Positions 1 to 8,626 of a DNA stretch of 64,000 bases are shown here, in pieces. The translations under genes and the position numbers were made by a program. The stretch is from Leptospira dzoumogneensis (GTDB taxonomy: Bacteria; Spirochaetota; Leptospiria; Leptospirales; Leptospiraceae). How positions within the stretch are numbered: the first letter of the stretch is position 1; every line of letters starts with the position of its first letter. Where the stretch lies: positions 139,213 through 203,212 of the forward strand of contig NZ_RQHS01000001.1 of NCBI RefSeq assembly GCF_004770895.1. Reading direction: 5' to 3'. The notes beneath the pieces were generated by a model. The model was not told the origin of the DNA. It was given only the letters and a program-made list of their open reading frames with translations, and searched no databases.

Positions 1-315
<315 letters not shown>

Positions 316-349
316 TTATTCCGACTCTGGGAAGAAGATTTCTTTAGAG

Positions 350-517
350 GCGCAGAGTTTTGAGAGTCGCTGAGAGTTTTGCACGCAGAGACACGGAGGC
401 GCAGAGGAGGAGATTTGTTGGAGTTCCTACATCGCGAAACCTTCTAATTTTTCTCTCCGTGGCTCTGTGCCTCCGTGTGAGAAAAAACTTGGTGACTCTT
501 GCGATCTCTGCGACTCT
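350..517. repeat. Dispersed repeat with inverted CGCAGAG arms around a 16-bp palindrome
   Basis: This fills the gap between lpd and the methyltransferase. The central near-palindrome TGTTGGAGTTCCTACA is at 416-431. It is flanked by inverted arms: 382-407 (CACGCAGAGACACGGAGG...) and 455-483 (...CTCCGTGTGAGAA). A second, weaker outer pair is AGAGTCGCTGAGAG at 363-376 and CTCTGCGACTCT at 506-517. Related copies occur near 13.3 kb, 36.35 kb, 39.7 kb and 63.8 kb. It ends a few bases from the stop codon of the methyltransferase gene, so it may also shape the 3' end of that mRNA. Confidence 0.8.
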
Positions 518-519
518 AA

Positions 520-1260
520 TTACACCTTCTTCTTCAACACTAAGATCATTCTACTCGCGTTACTTTTGAATTTTACTTCATTATAGTTGGAGTATACATG
601 TAGGATCTCCATCCTGTGTTTTGCGAGCATTCTTTGGAGTTCTACCAGGAAGTAGGCTCTCATCAAATGTTTGTCTTTGATCTCTTTTGCGTTCAGATTA
701 TAGATATAATTTACTTCTACTACTGTGGATTGGTCCGCTCTGACTAGACGAAATCCTCTGTTTCTCTGGATGGTTGCGTTTTTTGCTTTGATCTGAGCGA
801 CCGGGCCGATCGCTTTTCTTTTGATCTTGCGCAGAGGTTCCGCATTCCAAACTTCTAAAACTGCTATGCCTGCCGGTTTCAGATTCAGCTCCAGATTTTT
901 GAGGGCTGCTTCTACTTCTTCATTAGATAATAAATAATTAAAGGAACCGAATAAACTGATGATCGCGTCCCATTTTTCCTGGGACTTATAGGATTGCATT
1001 GCTCCCACTTCGAATTTACAATGGGAATATCTTTTTTTGGCGACTTCTATCATTTTGATGGAGGAATCTATTCCGCGAGACTTATATCCAAGGCTTTGGA
1101 AATGGGTGACATGCTCTCCGGTCCCGCAGCCCAGATCCAAAATATTCCGGACCCTGTGTTTTCGGAAAAGCCTGTCTATAAACTGGGTTTCCATCTCGAA
1201 TTTTCGAGCGTTCTTTTCAATATCGAAGTAATATTCTGCCAGTTCCGAGTAGAGTTTCAT
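520..1260 (-). CDS. Class I SAM-dependent methyltransferase
   Basis: 246 residues. The SAM-binding motif I LDLGCGTGEHV is near residues 41-51, followed by the acidic loop GIDSS and a motif IV-like region (WDAIISLFGSFNYL), the usual order of a Rossmann-fold small-molecule or protein methyltransferase. No signal peptide or extra domain is visible. The substrate cannot be deduced. The next gene diverges with about 67 bases between starts, so a shared promoter region is likely. The ATG at 1260 is the only sensible start. Confidence 0.8.
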   Translation of the reverse strand: MKLYSELAEYYFDIEKNARKFEMETQFIDRLFRKHRVRNILDLGCGTGEHVTHFQSLGYKSRGIDSSIKMIEVAKKRYSHCKFEVGAMQSYKSQEKWDAIISLFGSFNYLLSNEEVEAALKNLELNLKPAGIAVLEVWNAEPLRKIKRKAIGPVAQIKAKNATIQRNRGFRLVRADQSTVVEVNYIYNLNAKEIKDKHLMRAYFLVELQRMLAKHRMEILHVYSNYNEVKFKSNASRMILVLKKKV

Positions 1261-1327
1261 AGAAAAATCGTTTGAGCCGGACCGGGAAAAACCCGTTAGA
1301 TATAGTAACGGAACTCAAGTTTACAAA

Positions 1328-2428
1328 ATGCAATTTTTCCCCGAATTTTTTCCCATTTCAGAAGTTTTTCCAATCGCTTCCGCATCTCTTTCCACCTGGC
1401 TTGACGGGGAAGTTTTGGCCTTAGGCGGGATCTCCTTCTGTCTACTTTCCCTTTTCGGATACGTAGTTCATACTACAATGGACAGAAAAGAGGAGAAGGG
1501 AACAGAGGAAATTGTTCCATTCTTCCAATCAGTTTCAAAAGAAGAAGTTCCCGAAGTCCAAAAGGAAATCGCTGCCAGCGAGAATGTCTCTGAGGAAGGT
1601 GTTCCTACCATCTCCCAAGAATTGCCCTCCTATATTTTTAAAGAAGAAGTTCCCAAGGAGACAATTCCCTTCCAATCCTTCTATTTTCCTGTACGCGGAA
1701 AAACATACGAGGCAGTGAAATCATTCTTAGATTCTATCAGAATTGGAGAAGAATATTGGGAAGTTCTACTCCATGATCCTAAAGGTGAGTTACAAACTGT
1801 AGCGAGTAAAACCGGAAGTATTTCAGTCTTTCCATCCGAAAGAAAGAAAGCTTCCGAACCGAAAGAGGGGACGATCGTTTGGAAATTGGAATGGGATTCC
1901 TATTCCTTGGGAGAAGTCAGACAAACTTCTTCTTACGCCTCTGAATTTTCCCTTGATGAAATTTCTTTAAGATTGGATAAACTTGTAGAAGGACTGGTTC
2001 TTGCCGGAGAATCCCAGGACGGAGAAACAGGCTGGAGTTCCTACCCAATATTTTCCCAACATTTAGAAAGGGAGAAATATGAGGGACAAGACACCAAAAT
2101 CCTGGTCTTTATGGAATTCGAGTCAGACGGAGATCTTGTTTCCGATTTTAGAAGTTTGGGCAATTGGTGGAAGTCTAGATTTGGAGAAAATTCTCCCATC
2201 TATCGTATCCGAAAAAACCGTTTAGCCACATTCTTCAATGCGGAAGATTGGATGAAATTCCAAAACTCACTTTCCGGGCTTATGGAATTTTTAGGACCTG
2301 ATAAGACCAGGCTAAATATTGGTGCATCCGTTCGGGTCAGAAAAGATGACTCTGAATGGGAACCAAGAGCCAAAAAAGCATTACATTCTTCTAAAGAAGA
2401 GGGACCGAACCGTTTAGTATGTCTTTGA
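1328..2428 (+). CDS. Membrane-anchored protein with a degenerate GGDEF-like C-terminus
   Basis: 366 residues. A single hydrophobic segment (about 29-47, VLALGGISFCLLSLFGYVV) is followed by an acidic, low-complexity Glu/Pro-rich linker (about 55-120) and a soluble C-terminal half. The last 110 residues follow the layout of a diguanylate cyclase domain: a strand at ILVFMEFESDGDLVSDF, then YRIRKNRLATFF where GGDEF would lie, then LNIGASVRV, and the ending KKALHSSKEEGPNRLV, which resembles the closing AK..GRNRV of GGDEF proteins. The GGDEF signature itself is absent, so it should not be catalytic. The gene overlaps the CheX-like gene by 10 bases, which implies a coupled role. The fold assignment is inference. 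Confidence 0.55.
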   Translation: MQFFPEFFPISEVFPIASASLSTWLDGEVLALGGISFCLLSLFGYVVHTTMDRKEEKGTEEIVPFFQSVSKEEVPEVQKEIAASENVSEEGVPTISQELPSYIFKEEVPKETIPFQSFYFPVRGKTYEAVKSFLDSIRIGEEYWEVLLHDPKGELQTVASKTGSISVFPSERKKASEPKEGTIVWKLEWDSYSLGEVRQTSSYASEFSLDEISLRLDKLVEGLVLAGESQDGETGWSSYPIFSQHLEREKYEGQDTKILVFMEFESDGDLVSDFRSLGNWWKSRFGENSPIYRIRKNRLATFFNAEDWMKFQNSLSGLMEFLGPDKTRLNIGASVRVRKDDSEWEPRAKKALHSSKEEGPNRLVCL

Positions 2429-2931
2429 ACATAGATCCTTTACTGGATGAAAAATTCATACTTACAATTTCCCAGATCTTCCCTGAGTTTTTGGAAAAAA
2501 ACCTGGGAGTCCAAGCCGTGCGCGAGGCATTCGGTCCTTCTAAAAACGAAGGCCTATGTTATGAGAACTGCACTTCGGTTGAGTTCCAAGGAGAAGCAAA
2601 GGGCAGGCTTTTTCTTGCAATGGACGGTTATACTAAACTCAAACTTCTCCCTAAGATCGCCAGATCCTTTCATATAGATCCTACGATCCGAAGTCATGCT
2701 GCTTCCATCATGCTGGAATTTGCAAACCAGATCTGCGCTGAACTGATCTCCGAAATGAAATTGGGAAGATTCCAAATAGATATTCTTCCTCCTGAAAATC
2801 TGAACAATAAATTGGTCCCGATCGATCTGGAAAATTTAAGACAGTATATTCTGATCTATTTTCTGAAAGATGAGGATGCCAAAGAATATCTCGGCAGGAT
2901 CTATCTCATTCTACTGATGCAAAAATATTAA
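2419..2931 (+). CDS. CheX-like (CheC/CheX-family) protein
   Basis: 170 residues. The architecture matches the CheX phosphatase fold: a GRLFLAMDG strand near 62-70, then a long helix carrying E100-F-A-N103 (MLEFANQICAEL), the ExxN motif with which CheX/CheC proteins dephosphorylate response regulators, then an ILPPE strand. Family knowledge suggests removal of phosphate from CheY-like receivers, or simply a regulatory domain. No chemotaxis gene is adjacent, so its target is unknown. Its start overlaps the previous gene by 10 bases, and the hydrolase follows after 23 bases, so the three probably form one transcript. Confidence 0.6.
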   Translation: MSLNIDPLLDEKFILTISQIFPEFLEKNLGVQAVREAFGPSKNEGLCYENCTSVEFQGEAKGRLFLAMDGYTKLKLLPKIARSFHIDPTIRSHAASIMLEFANQICAELISEMKLGRFQIDILPPENLNNKLVPIDLENLRQYILIYFLKDEDAKEYLGRIYLILLMQKY

Positions 2932-2954
2932 TATAGATAAAAAGGATTTCGGGT

Positions 2955-3980
2955 ATGATCCAATACTCTTTCCAGGGACTCCCATTTTTACTTAAATACG
3001 CGGACATGATAGATTCTCCCGATGTGGAGATGAGGGAAGAACAATTAAAAATCCCTAAGAAGTCTTCCTTTAGGACTAAGATATTTCCGGGCCAGGAACA
3101 TTCTCCTGTGATCTACTTGCAGCATGGGATGAGTAACAGGGGAATAGACGACCCTAGAATTCTAACTCTTGCAAAACATCTGAGAAACAGTGGAGCCACA
3201 GTATATCTTCCTGAACTGAAGGAAGTTAAGGGGTTAGAGATCTCTGATGATACTGTTCCGAATATCAGGGCTTTATTCCGGGAGATCGTAAAGATAGAAG
3301 GTAAGGCGATCTCATTCTTATCCGCAAGCTTCTCCGCTGGGATGGGAATGGTTGCATTGTCCGGCAAAGAAGAACAGAAAAATCTAAAATCCGCTCTACT
3401 TGTAGGAACATATTCGGACTTCGCGGATACTCTTCCTTTCATTCTATCCAACTACGATATAGATCCTTATGCGGTTCATGTTCTGCTTTATAATTATATT
3501 TCTAAGCTCCAGCCTAAACTTTCCAAATTAGAAGAGTTCTACTTCGAGGCTGCCTTGGATAACGGATTAAAAAGAACCGGAGAAGAGGAGAAGTCCTCTA
3601 AACTTATTCAAAAGTTAGGTAAGAAGGAGAAAGAATTTGTATACTCTGTTCAATCCGATCCTAGGTTTAGAATGGCCTTAGTAGAGCCCATTCTATCCGT
3701 ATTGCCGCCTAACTTCATTTTACGCAATTCTCCCAAGAACTTCCTTTCTGATTGGAAGGCACCTATCGCATTATTGCATGGATTCGACGATCCTGTCATC
3801 TCTCCGGACGAATCAGAGCTATTGTTCGGTTCCTTGGGCAATGGAAAGGAAGAATGGAAGGTGCTCTTAAAGTCCAGGCTGATCACTCATGGGGATCATC
3901 TTCCATTTTATACTCAATTAGGTGAGATCCCTAAACTTGCGGGACTCTGGGGATTTTTTCTAAAAAAATCCGGACTCTAA
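2955..3980 (+). CDS. Alpha/beta hydrolase-fold protein
   Basis: 341 residues without a signal peptide. The early oxyanion-type segment VIYLQHGMSNRG (about 52-63), the nucleophile-elbow-like FLSASFSAGMGMVAL (about 120-135), a late LLHGFDDPVISPDES acid loop and GDHLPFYTQ with a C-terminal histidine together indicate the alpha/beta hydrolase fold. The elbow reads S-x-S-x-x-A-G, so the exact nucleophile is uncertain. Substrate is unknown. It sits 23 bases after the CheX-like gene on the same strand. A weak stem followed by six T at 4026-4045 may end the transcript. Confidence 0.6.
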   Translation: MIQYSFQGLPFLLKYADMIDSPDVEMREEQLKIPKKSSFRTKIFPGQEHSPVIYLQHGMSNRGIDDPRILTLAKHLRNSGATVYLPELKEVKGLEISDDTVPNIRALFREIVKIEGKAISFLSASFSAGMGMVALSGKEEQKNLKSALLVGTYSDFADTLPFILSNYDIDPYAVHVLLYNYISKLQPKLSKLEEFYFEAALDNGLKRTGEEEKSSKLIQKLGKKEKEFVYSVQSDPRFRMALVEPILSVLPPNFILRNSPKNFLSDWKAPIALLHGFDDPVISPDESELLFGSLGNGKEEWKVLLKSRLITHGDHLPFYTQLGEIPKLAGLWGFFLKKSGL

Positions 3981-4025
3981 TATTGTTTACGTTATATTTT
4001 CTGAAAATATTCCGTCCTTAATGAT

Positions 4026-4045
4026 AGGCCCCTTGCGCCTTTTTT
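4026..4045 (+). terminator. Weak intrinsic terminator after the hydrolase gene
   Basis: A 4-bp AGGC/GCCT stem with a 7-base loop is followed by a run of six T, 45 bases after the hydrolase stop. The stem is short, so this is only a possible terminator. Confidence 0.3.
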
Positions 4046-4058
4046 AGGTTCCGAGCCC

Positions 4059-4087
4059 TTGTTATATTCGGAGCAAAAGGTTATAGT
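4059..4087 (+). promoter_or_regulatory. Putative sigma-70 promoter for the FapA-like gene
   Basis: TTGTTA (4059-4064), a 17-base spacer and TATAGT (4082-4087) give a good match to a housekeeping promoter. It would leave a 5' leader of about 140 bases before the ATG at 4234. The leader shows no riboswitch class I recognise. Confidence 0.45.
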
Positions 4088-4233
4088 GGTCTATCGTTAA
4101 AAACGCGAAAAGGAATAACCGGCAGGGTTCAAATACGATCTTTTTCGGATCTTTCAGAAGGGTTCGGGAAAGGATTTCTTCCGTGATAAAAAAAGGCGGA
4201 GGAAACTTCTTATTGAATTGTTAGCTAGGTAGT

Positions 4234-5724
4234 ATGGTTGTGAGTACAGAGCAAACTTCGGGTGTATCGGATCAAGAGACAAGCTGGGAGAGCGTATTCT
4301 CTCTTAAGATCAGTTCGGATAATCTGGGCGCCGATCTAACAATTCGTCCCGGGATGATCAAGGGAAGGGCTCTTTCTACTAGTATTGTAATAGAATATCT
4401 TCATAATAAGGATATCTCGCAAGATCGTATCATCGGGGATAATATCTACGGCGCTTTAAAACAATTACAGGCATCCACCTCTCGGATGGATTTTTCTCCT
4501 ATTTCTTTCGTGGTGGCACAAGGTTTTCCTCCCGTAAAAGGAGAGGACGGTTGGCTGAAATTCTATCATCCTCAGGCGCAAAGAGTGAAGATAGGAGAAG
4601 ATGGACACGCGGATTATAGAAATATCGAAAGATATATTTATGTAAAGGCAGGGGAGAAGCTTGCAACCCTATTCGAAGGAATTCCAGGAAAACCAGGGAT
4701 GGATGTTTTCGGAAAACCGATCGCTCCTCCTCCTATCAAAAGACCTAAACTTACTATCGGTAAGAATGTTCAGGAAAAGGGTCTGGTCCAAGAGAACAAA
4801 CCTTTGGTGGAATATTTTGCTACCTGCAACGGCGCTATTTTCTCCACAGAATCTTCTATCACTGTTTCCCAAGAATTGCAGATCGATTCCAATGTAGGTC
4901 TCGGAACAGGAAATATCAATTATGACGGAAACGTTCTAGTAAAAGGAGATGTAGAAGCTGCTACTTCCATCAAGACCCAAGGGAATTTGATGGTAAAAGG
5001 AAATGTGGAAACTTCCGATCTAACGATCGCCCGCGACTTAGAAGTCAGCGGCGGGATCAAGGGTGACGGCAAAAATGTAATCAAGATCGGCGGACATCTT
5101 TACGCTAAGTTCATTGAAAATGCAGAGATAGAAGTAGAGGGAGACGTTATTGTCGAAGGTTTTATCCTAAACTCCAAGATCCATTCTCTTGGGAACGTGA
5201 TACTGAACGGTTCCAGTGGAAACTTGGTATCTTCTACAGTTTCCACTTATATGGGGTTGACCTGTGCAAACCTAGGTTCCCAAGCGGAGTTGGATGTAAC
5301 CGTAGAGTTAGGATTCCATTTTAGGAACGAGAAAACTTTCCAAGACCTGACTAAACGTCTTCAAGTTGCGGAAAAGGAAATAGAAAAGGTCTTACCTAAG
5401 GTCCAGCAGATCAAACAGATGGTCCAAAGATCCAGAGGCCAGATCCCTGAGGATAAAAAAGAAGGGTATCGTAAGGTCTTCGAAGAATTTAACAAGCAGA
5501 ACAAGTTCATAGAACTAGTGAAACAAAAACTGGAAGTATTAAAATCTTCCAGATTTAATCCGGGAGAAGTTCAGCTTGTTGTCCGCAAAGGTGCTTATAA
5601 GGGAAGTATCATCAAGTATAGAAGGCAGGTGGAGAAGATTGAAAAATTCCAGTCTGCCTTTATGATGCGTTTCCAACCAGGGCAGGACAAGGCCGCCATG
5701 GTTGCTATCAAACCTCAGAAGTGA
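4234..5724 (+). CDS. FapA/DUF342 family protein (flagellar assembly protein A-like)
   Basis: 496 residues. The N-terminal DUF342 region (about 20-200) includes the typical GIPGKPGMDVFGKPI segment. A long run of short beta repeats (about 205-360) follows, rich in V-x-G-N/D-V turns such as NVLVKGDVEAATSIKTQGN, as in polymer-like bactofilin/beta-helix folds. A charged coiled coil (about 365-450) closes the protein. DUF342 proteins are linked to flagellar assembly and cell polarity in other bacteria; the role here is inferred. The gene stands alone, 253 bases after the hydrolase, and converges on mtnA with adjoining stops. The best Shine-Dalgarno-like GGCGGAGG lies about 35 bases upstream, so the start is reasonable but not decisive. 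Confidence 0.8.
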   Translation: MVVSTEQTSGVSDQETSWESVFSLKISSDNLGADLTIRPGMIKGRALSTSIVIEYLHNKDISQDRIIGDNIYGALKQLQASTSRMDFSPISFVVAQGFPPVKGEDGWLKFYHPQAQRVKIGEDGHADYRNIERYIYVKAGEKLATLFEGIPGKPGMDVFGKPIAPPPIKRPKLTIGKNVQEKGLVQENKPLVEYFATCNGAIFSTESSITVSQELQIDSNVGLGTGNINYDGNVLVKGDVEAATSIKTQGNLMVKGNVETSDLTIARDLEVSGGIKGDGKNVIKIGGHLYAKFIENAEIEVEGDVIVEGFILNSKIHSLGNVILNGSSGNLVSSTVSTYMGLTCANLGSQAELDVTVELGFHFRNEKTFQDLTKRLQVAEKEIEKVLPKVQQIKQMVQRSRGQIPEDKKEGYRKVFEEFNKQNKFIELVKQKLEVLKSSRFNPGEVQLVVRKGAYKGSIIKYRRQVEKIEKFQSAFMMRFQPGQDKAAMVAIKPQK

Positions 5725-6804
5725 TCAGCCAAAAAACTCTTTGATCTTATCCGGAGGAATAATCCCTTTCTCCGTGATAAACGCTTTGATCAGGTTTGCG
5801 GGAGTCACATCAAAAGAAGGATTGAGCGCTTTTACTCCCACAGGGGCGATCACACCTTCCGAAAGGATCGCTTCTCCCTTTTCGTTTTTTAGAAAGTTCA
5901 AACGAGTGACTTCGTCTTGTGTTCTCATCTCGATCGGGATCTGAGAACCGTCCGTAATTTTAAAATCAAAACTTTTTTCCGTGGCCGCAATATAAAATGG
6001 AATTCCGTGATGTTTCGCTAAAACCGCCAAAGGATAGGTCCCTATCTTATTCGCAGAATCACCGTTAGCTGCTACTCTATCCACGCCCACGATGACCGCG
6101 TCTATTTTTTGGGAGGACATGAGCCAGCCGGCCATACTGTCTGTGATCAAATAATTTTCGATCCCTTCTTCCATGAGTTCCCAAGCGGTTAATCTTGCAC
6201 CCTGCAGATAAGGACGGGTCTCGTCCGCATATACAGTAAGATCATGTCCCGCGTCTTTCAAAGAGCGGATCACACCGAGTGCTGTTCCATGTCCGGCGGT
6301 TGCCAACGCACCCGTATTACAATGAGTGATAATTTTAAGTTTAGAAGGAGAAGAAGGAAAAAGTCCCACACCATTCTTCGCTAATTCTAAATTGTTCCTG
6401 ATATCTTCTTCGAAAACATGGATCGCAAATTTTTCCGATTTCTGTTGGAGTTCCGACAAAGATACGTTATCATATTCTTCTTTCGGAAATATAGAAGATA
6501 GTTCTTCGAATGCTCTTCTAAGATTCACGGCAGTCGGTCTGGATCCTAGGATATTGGAGAGTATGGTTTGGAATTCTTGGTAATCGGGTTTTTTAGAAAA
6601 CTTTTTGAATTCAAGGACTGCACCGAATAACCCTGTGATGGCGATCGCAGGAGCACCTCGGACCACCATTTCTTTGATGGCAAAGATCGCATCCTCGGAA
6701 TTTTTCGCGGTAAACCATTCTTTTTTGCCGGGGATCTGTCTTTGGTCTAAAAGTTTAAGTCCTTCTTTCTCCCAAAAAATCGGCCTTAAGTTCTCTTTTT
6801 TCAT
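5725..6804 (-). CDS. mtnA: S-methyl-5-thioribose-1-phosphate isomerase
   Basis: 359 residues, the normal family length. The enzyme isomerises 5-methylthioribose-1-phosphate to the ribulose form in methionine salvage. Family motifs are all visible: VVRGAPAIAITG (about 47-58), the catalytic cysteine in HCNTGALATAGHGTALG (C162), and the catalytic aspartate in VGVDRVAANGDSANKIGTYP (D242). It is similar to the eIF2B-alpha fold but keeps both catalytic residues, so it is MtnA rather than a translation factor subunit. No other mtn gene is nearby. Its leader contains mutually exclusive GC-rich hairpins (6881-6921). Confidence 0.93.
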   Translation of the reverse strand: MKKENLRPIFWEKEGLKLLDQRQIPGKKEWFTAKNSEDAIFAIKEMVVRGAPAIAITGLFGAVLEFKKFSKKPDYQEFQTILSNILGSRPTAVNLRRAFEELSSIFPKEEYDNVSLSELQQKSEKFAIHVFEEDIRNNLELAKNGVGLFPSSPSKLKIITHCNTGALATAGHGTALGVIRSLKDAGHDLTVYADETRPYLQGARLTAWELMEEGIENYLITDSMAGWLMSSQKIDAVIVGVDRVAANGDSANKIGTYPLAVLAKHHGIPFYIAATEKSFDFKITDGSQIPIEMRTQDEVTRLNFLKNEKGEAILSEGVIAPVGVKALNPSFDVTPANLIKAFITEKGIIPPDKIKEFFG

Positions 6805-6880
6805 TTTTTTACTCTCCGAGGCTAAAGCAGGCCTTTCGTTTTTTCGATGATAAAACTGTGATTGAAATCATCCACCGACT

Positions 6881-6921
6881 CCCCGGCGGATGAGGACGAA
6901 CCGGGGCAGATCCCGCCCCGG
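6881..6921. promoter_or_regulatory. Mutually exclusive GC-rich hairpins between mtnA and rhomboid gene
   Basis: Three segments alternate: CCCCGG (6881-6886), CCGGGGC (6901-6907) and GCCCCGG (6915-6921). The middle one can pair perfectly with either neighbour, the layout of an attenuator or riboswitch expression platform. The element lies about 77 bases upstream of mtnA on the minus strand and 45 bases upstream of the rhomboid gene on the plus strand. No T-run follows on either side, so termination is not obvious. I do not recognise a known SAM or SAH riboswitch class. Confidence 0.4.
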
Positions 6922-6966
6922 CTTTGCCTACTTGACTAGGATACCAGTACCTTTAATCCTTACATA

Positions 6967-7992
6967 ATGGCAAAGAGAAATCCGACCTCAGGTCCGAAGC
7001 TTTTCGGATTCTCGCTGATTCACCCTTTGAATCTGGTCTTATTCTTCAATATTTTCGTCTGGGCACTTCTAATGATGGAAGGTGGACGAGGAATTATCAC
7101 TTATTTTTTCGGATTAAACCCAAGCCTAGTCATCGAAAAGAAAATGTACTGGCAGGTATTCACTTACGGATTTCTGCATGTGGTAGGCGGTGATTTTTTC
7201 TCTTCTCTCATCCATATAGGGATGAATATGTTCGGACTATTCACCGTAGGTTTCTGGCTTTGCAGATATATCGGCGGTTGGAAATTTTTAAGCGTATATC
7301 TTCTATCCCAACTAGGCGGTGGACTTTTCGTTTTGTCTTTTTCTTATATAGGATGGAAGACAGGACTTGTTCCTGAAAATTCAATTTGGGATAGTTATCA
7401 TTCTACCACAGTAGGCGCAAGCGGTGGAGTTTTCGGAGTGCTTGCAGCATTCAGTATCATGTTCCCTGAAGCAAGATTTGTATTTCCTCCGGTAAGAGCA
7501 AAATTCGCTCCTTGGGTATTGATCGGTTTCGGATTTTCCGTAGATGCTTATTATCTTCTTCAATTCCATTCCAGCGGAGTCATGTCCCAAAGTTTTTTCG
7601 GGATGATGAGTAACTCAGGTCATTTGGGCGGAGCGGTCTTCGGTCTATTCAGTCTTCTCGGCTTACAAAAGTTCGGAGGAAAAACCAGAACTCCTATCTT
7701 CGTAAGAAGATGGGAAAGGCCTAAAGAAAATCAAGAAAGGGTAATGGTCCGTCCCAAAAATCCGGGAGACCCTTTTGAGACACAGATCCGGAAAAATAGA
7801 GAACTCTTAAGTCATCTCTATGGAATTTCGGATGCAAAGGAGAAGGAAAATATTCTCACTCCTATACAAGCAGAGAATACGAATCTATGTCCTCCCTCTG
7901 ACTACAATCCGGAAGATATGTTTTGTCTTCGATGTGAATGGCTCCAGAACTGTGAATTGAGAAAATTAAGGAAGGATCATCCTCAACTTTGA
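6967..7992 (+). CDS. Rhomboid-family intramembrane serine protease with cysteine-rich tail
   Basis: 341 residues. Six or so hydrophobic segments span residues 15-235. The catalytic serine lies in VGASGGVFGVLAAF (S152) and the catalytic histidine in SGHLGGAVFGL (H219), the Ser-His dyad of rhomboids. The soluble tail (about 240-341) is unusual and ends with four cysteines, C308-x11-C320-x2-C323-x5-C329, which could hold zinc or an iron-sulfur cluster. Rhomboids cleave transmembrane helices of other proteins; the substrate is unknown here. The gene diverges from mtnA. Confidence 0.85.
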   Translation: MAKRNPTSGPKLFGFSLIHPLNLVLFFNIFVWALLMMEGGRGIITYFFGLNPSLVIEKKMYWQVFTYGFLHVVGGDFFSSLIHIGMNMFGLFTVGFWLCRYIGGWKFLSVYLLSQLGGGLFVLSFSYIGWKTGLVPENSIWDSYHSTTVGASGGVFGVLAAFSIMFPEARFVFPPVRAKFAPWVLIGFGFSVDAYYLLQFHSSGVMSQSFFGMMSNSGHLGGAVFGLFSLLGLQKFGGKTRTPIFVRRWERPKENQERVMVRPKNPGDPFETQIRKNRELLSHLYGISDAKEKENILTPIQAENTNLCPPSDYNPEDMFCLRCEWLQNCELRKLRKDHPQL

Positions 7993-8129
7993 AAGAATTT
8001 TTGAGAAGTTTTTCGTCTATCTTGTTATAACAAGTATAGGGCGGAAATTTCTGGACATAAATCGAATACGTCCATAGAATAGGTTCCGTCCGAAAATTCG
8101 GACAATCGGCTTTGAGGACCTCAGTAAAA

Positions 8130-8573
8130 TTGGCGGATAAAAAGAAAACAGTTCTCCCCGACGTTCTTATGAGGGAGAAATTACAAAAGATCGCCCTTAA
8201 CGAAAAAGTAAAAGCGGCCAGGGTAGTCGGGTCAGATAAAGTCGGCTCCGAATCTGATCCAAGAAAAGAAGACGGACCAGGCTCTAAAATTTTTAAGGCC
8301 ATAGACGAATCCCTCTCGGATCTTAGATATTATTTTCTGGAAGGAGAATACGGAGTTAAGGTCGCCGATCTATTCAATCGTAACGAAAGTCAATTTGACA
8401 GATTGGGTATCACTCCTAGGAGATTTTTAGAATTCGCAAGAGAGTCCTTCGATCGTTTCAAACAGTTACAGAAAAAAATGCCTTTGGAACCCATGAACAA
8501 AAAGGGATGGGAATATCTGGAAAGAAGTTTGTCGGAACTAATCGGCAAGCTGAACGAGAAGTTCAATAAGTAA
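8130..8573 (+). CDS. Conserved-looking hypothetical protein
   Basis: 147 residues from a TTG at 8130 (LADKKKTVLPDV...), preceded by a GAGG at 8114-8117; an upstream TTG at 8112 would add six residues. I do not recognise a family. The protein is highly charged with no membrane segment: a Lys-rich N-terminus, a central segment around ESLSDLRYYFLEGEYGVKVADLF, and a helical C-terminus. A DNA- or protein-binding role would fit the composition but is not supported by a motif. It is followed by a palindromic repeat at 8604-8619. Confidence 0.6.
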   Translation: MADKKKTVLPDVLMREKLQKIALNEKVKAARVVGSDKVGSESDPRKEDGPGSKIFKAIDESLSDLRYYFLEGEYGVKVADLFNRNESQFDRLGITPRRFLEFARESFDRFKQLQKKMPLEPMNKKGWEYLERSLSELIGKLNEKFNK

Positions 8574-8603
8574 AATTTAGGCAGCGGCCGTTACCGAGCC
8601 GGG

Positions 8604-8619
8604 TGTTGGAACTCCAACA
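8604..8619. repeat. 16-bp palindrome TGTTGGAACTCCAACA
   Basis: A near-perfect inverted repeat between convergent genes. It belongs to the TGTWGGARYTCCWACA family scattered through this window. Confidence 0.75.
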
Positions 8620-8626
8620 GGATAAC

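Noticed and set aside
6887..6907. GGATGAGGACGAAC resembling a hammerhead ribozyme core
   Set aside because: The stem II that should separate CUGAUGA from GAA is absent and no stem I/III pairing with a cleavage site was found.
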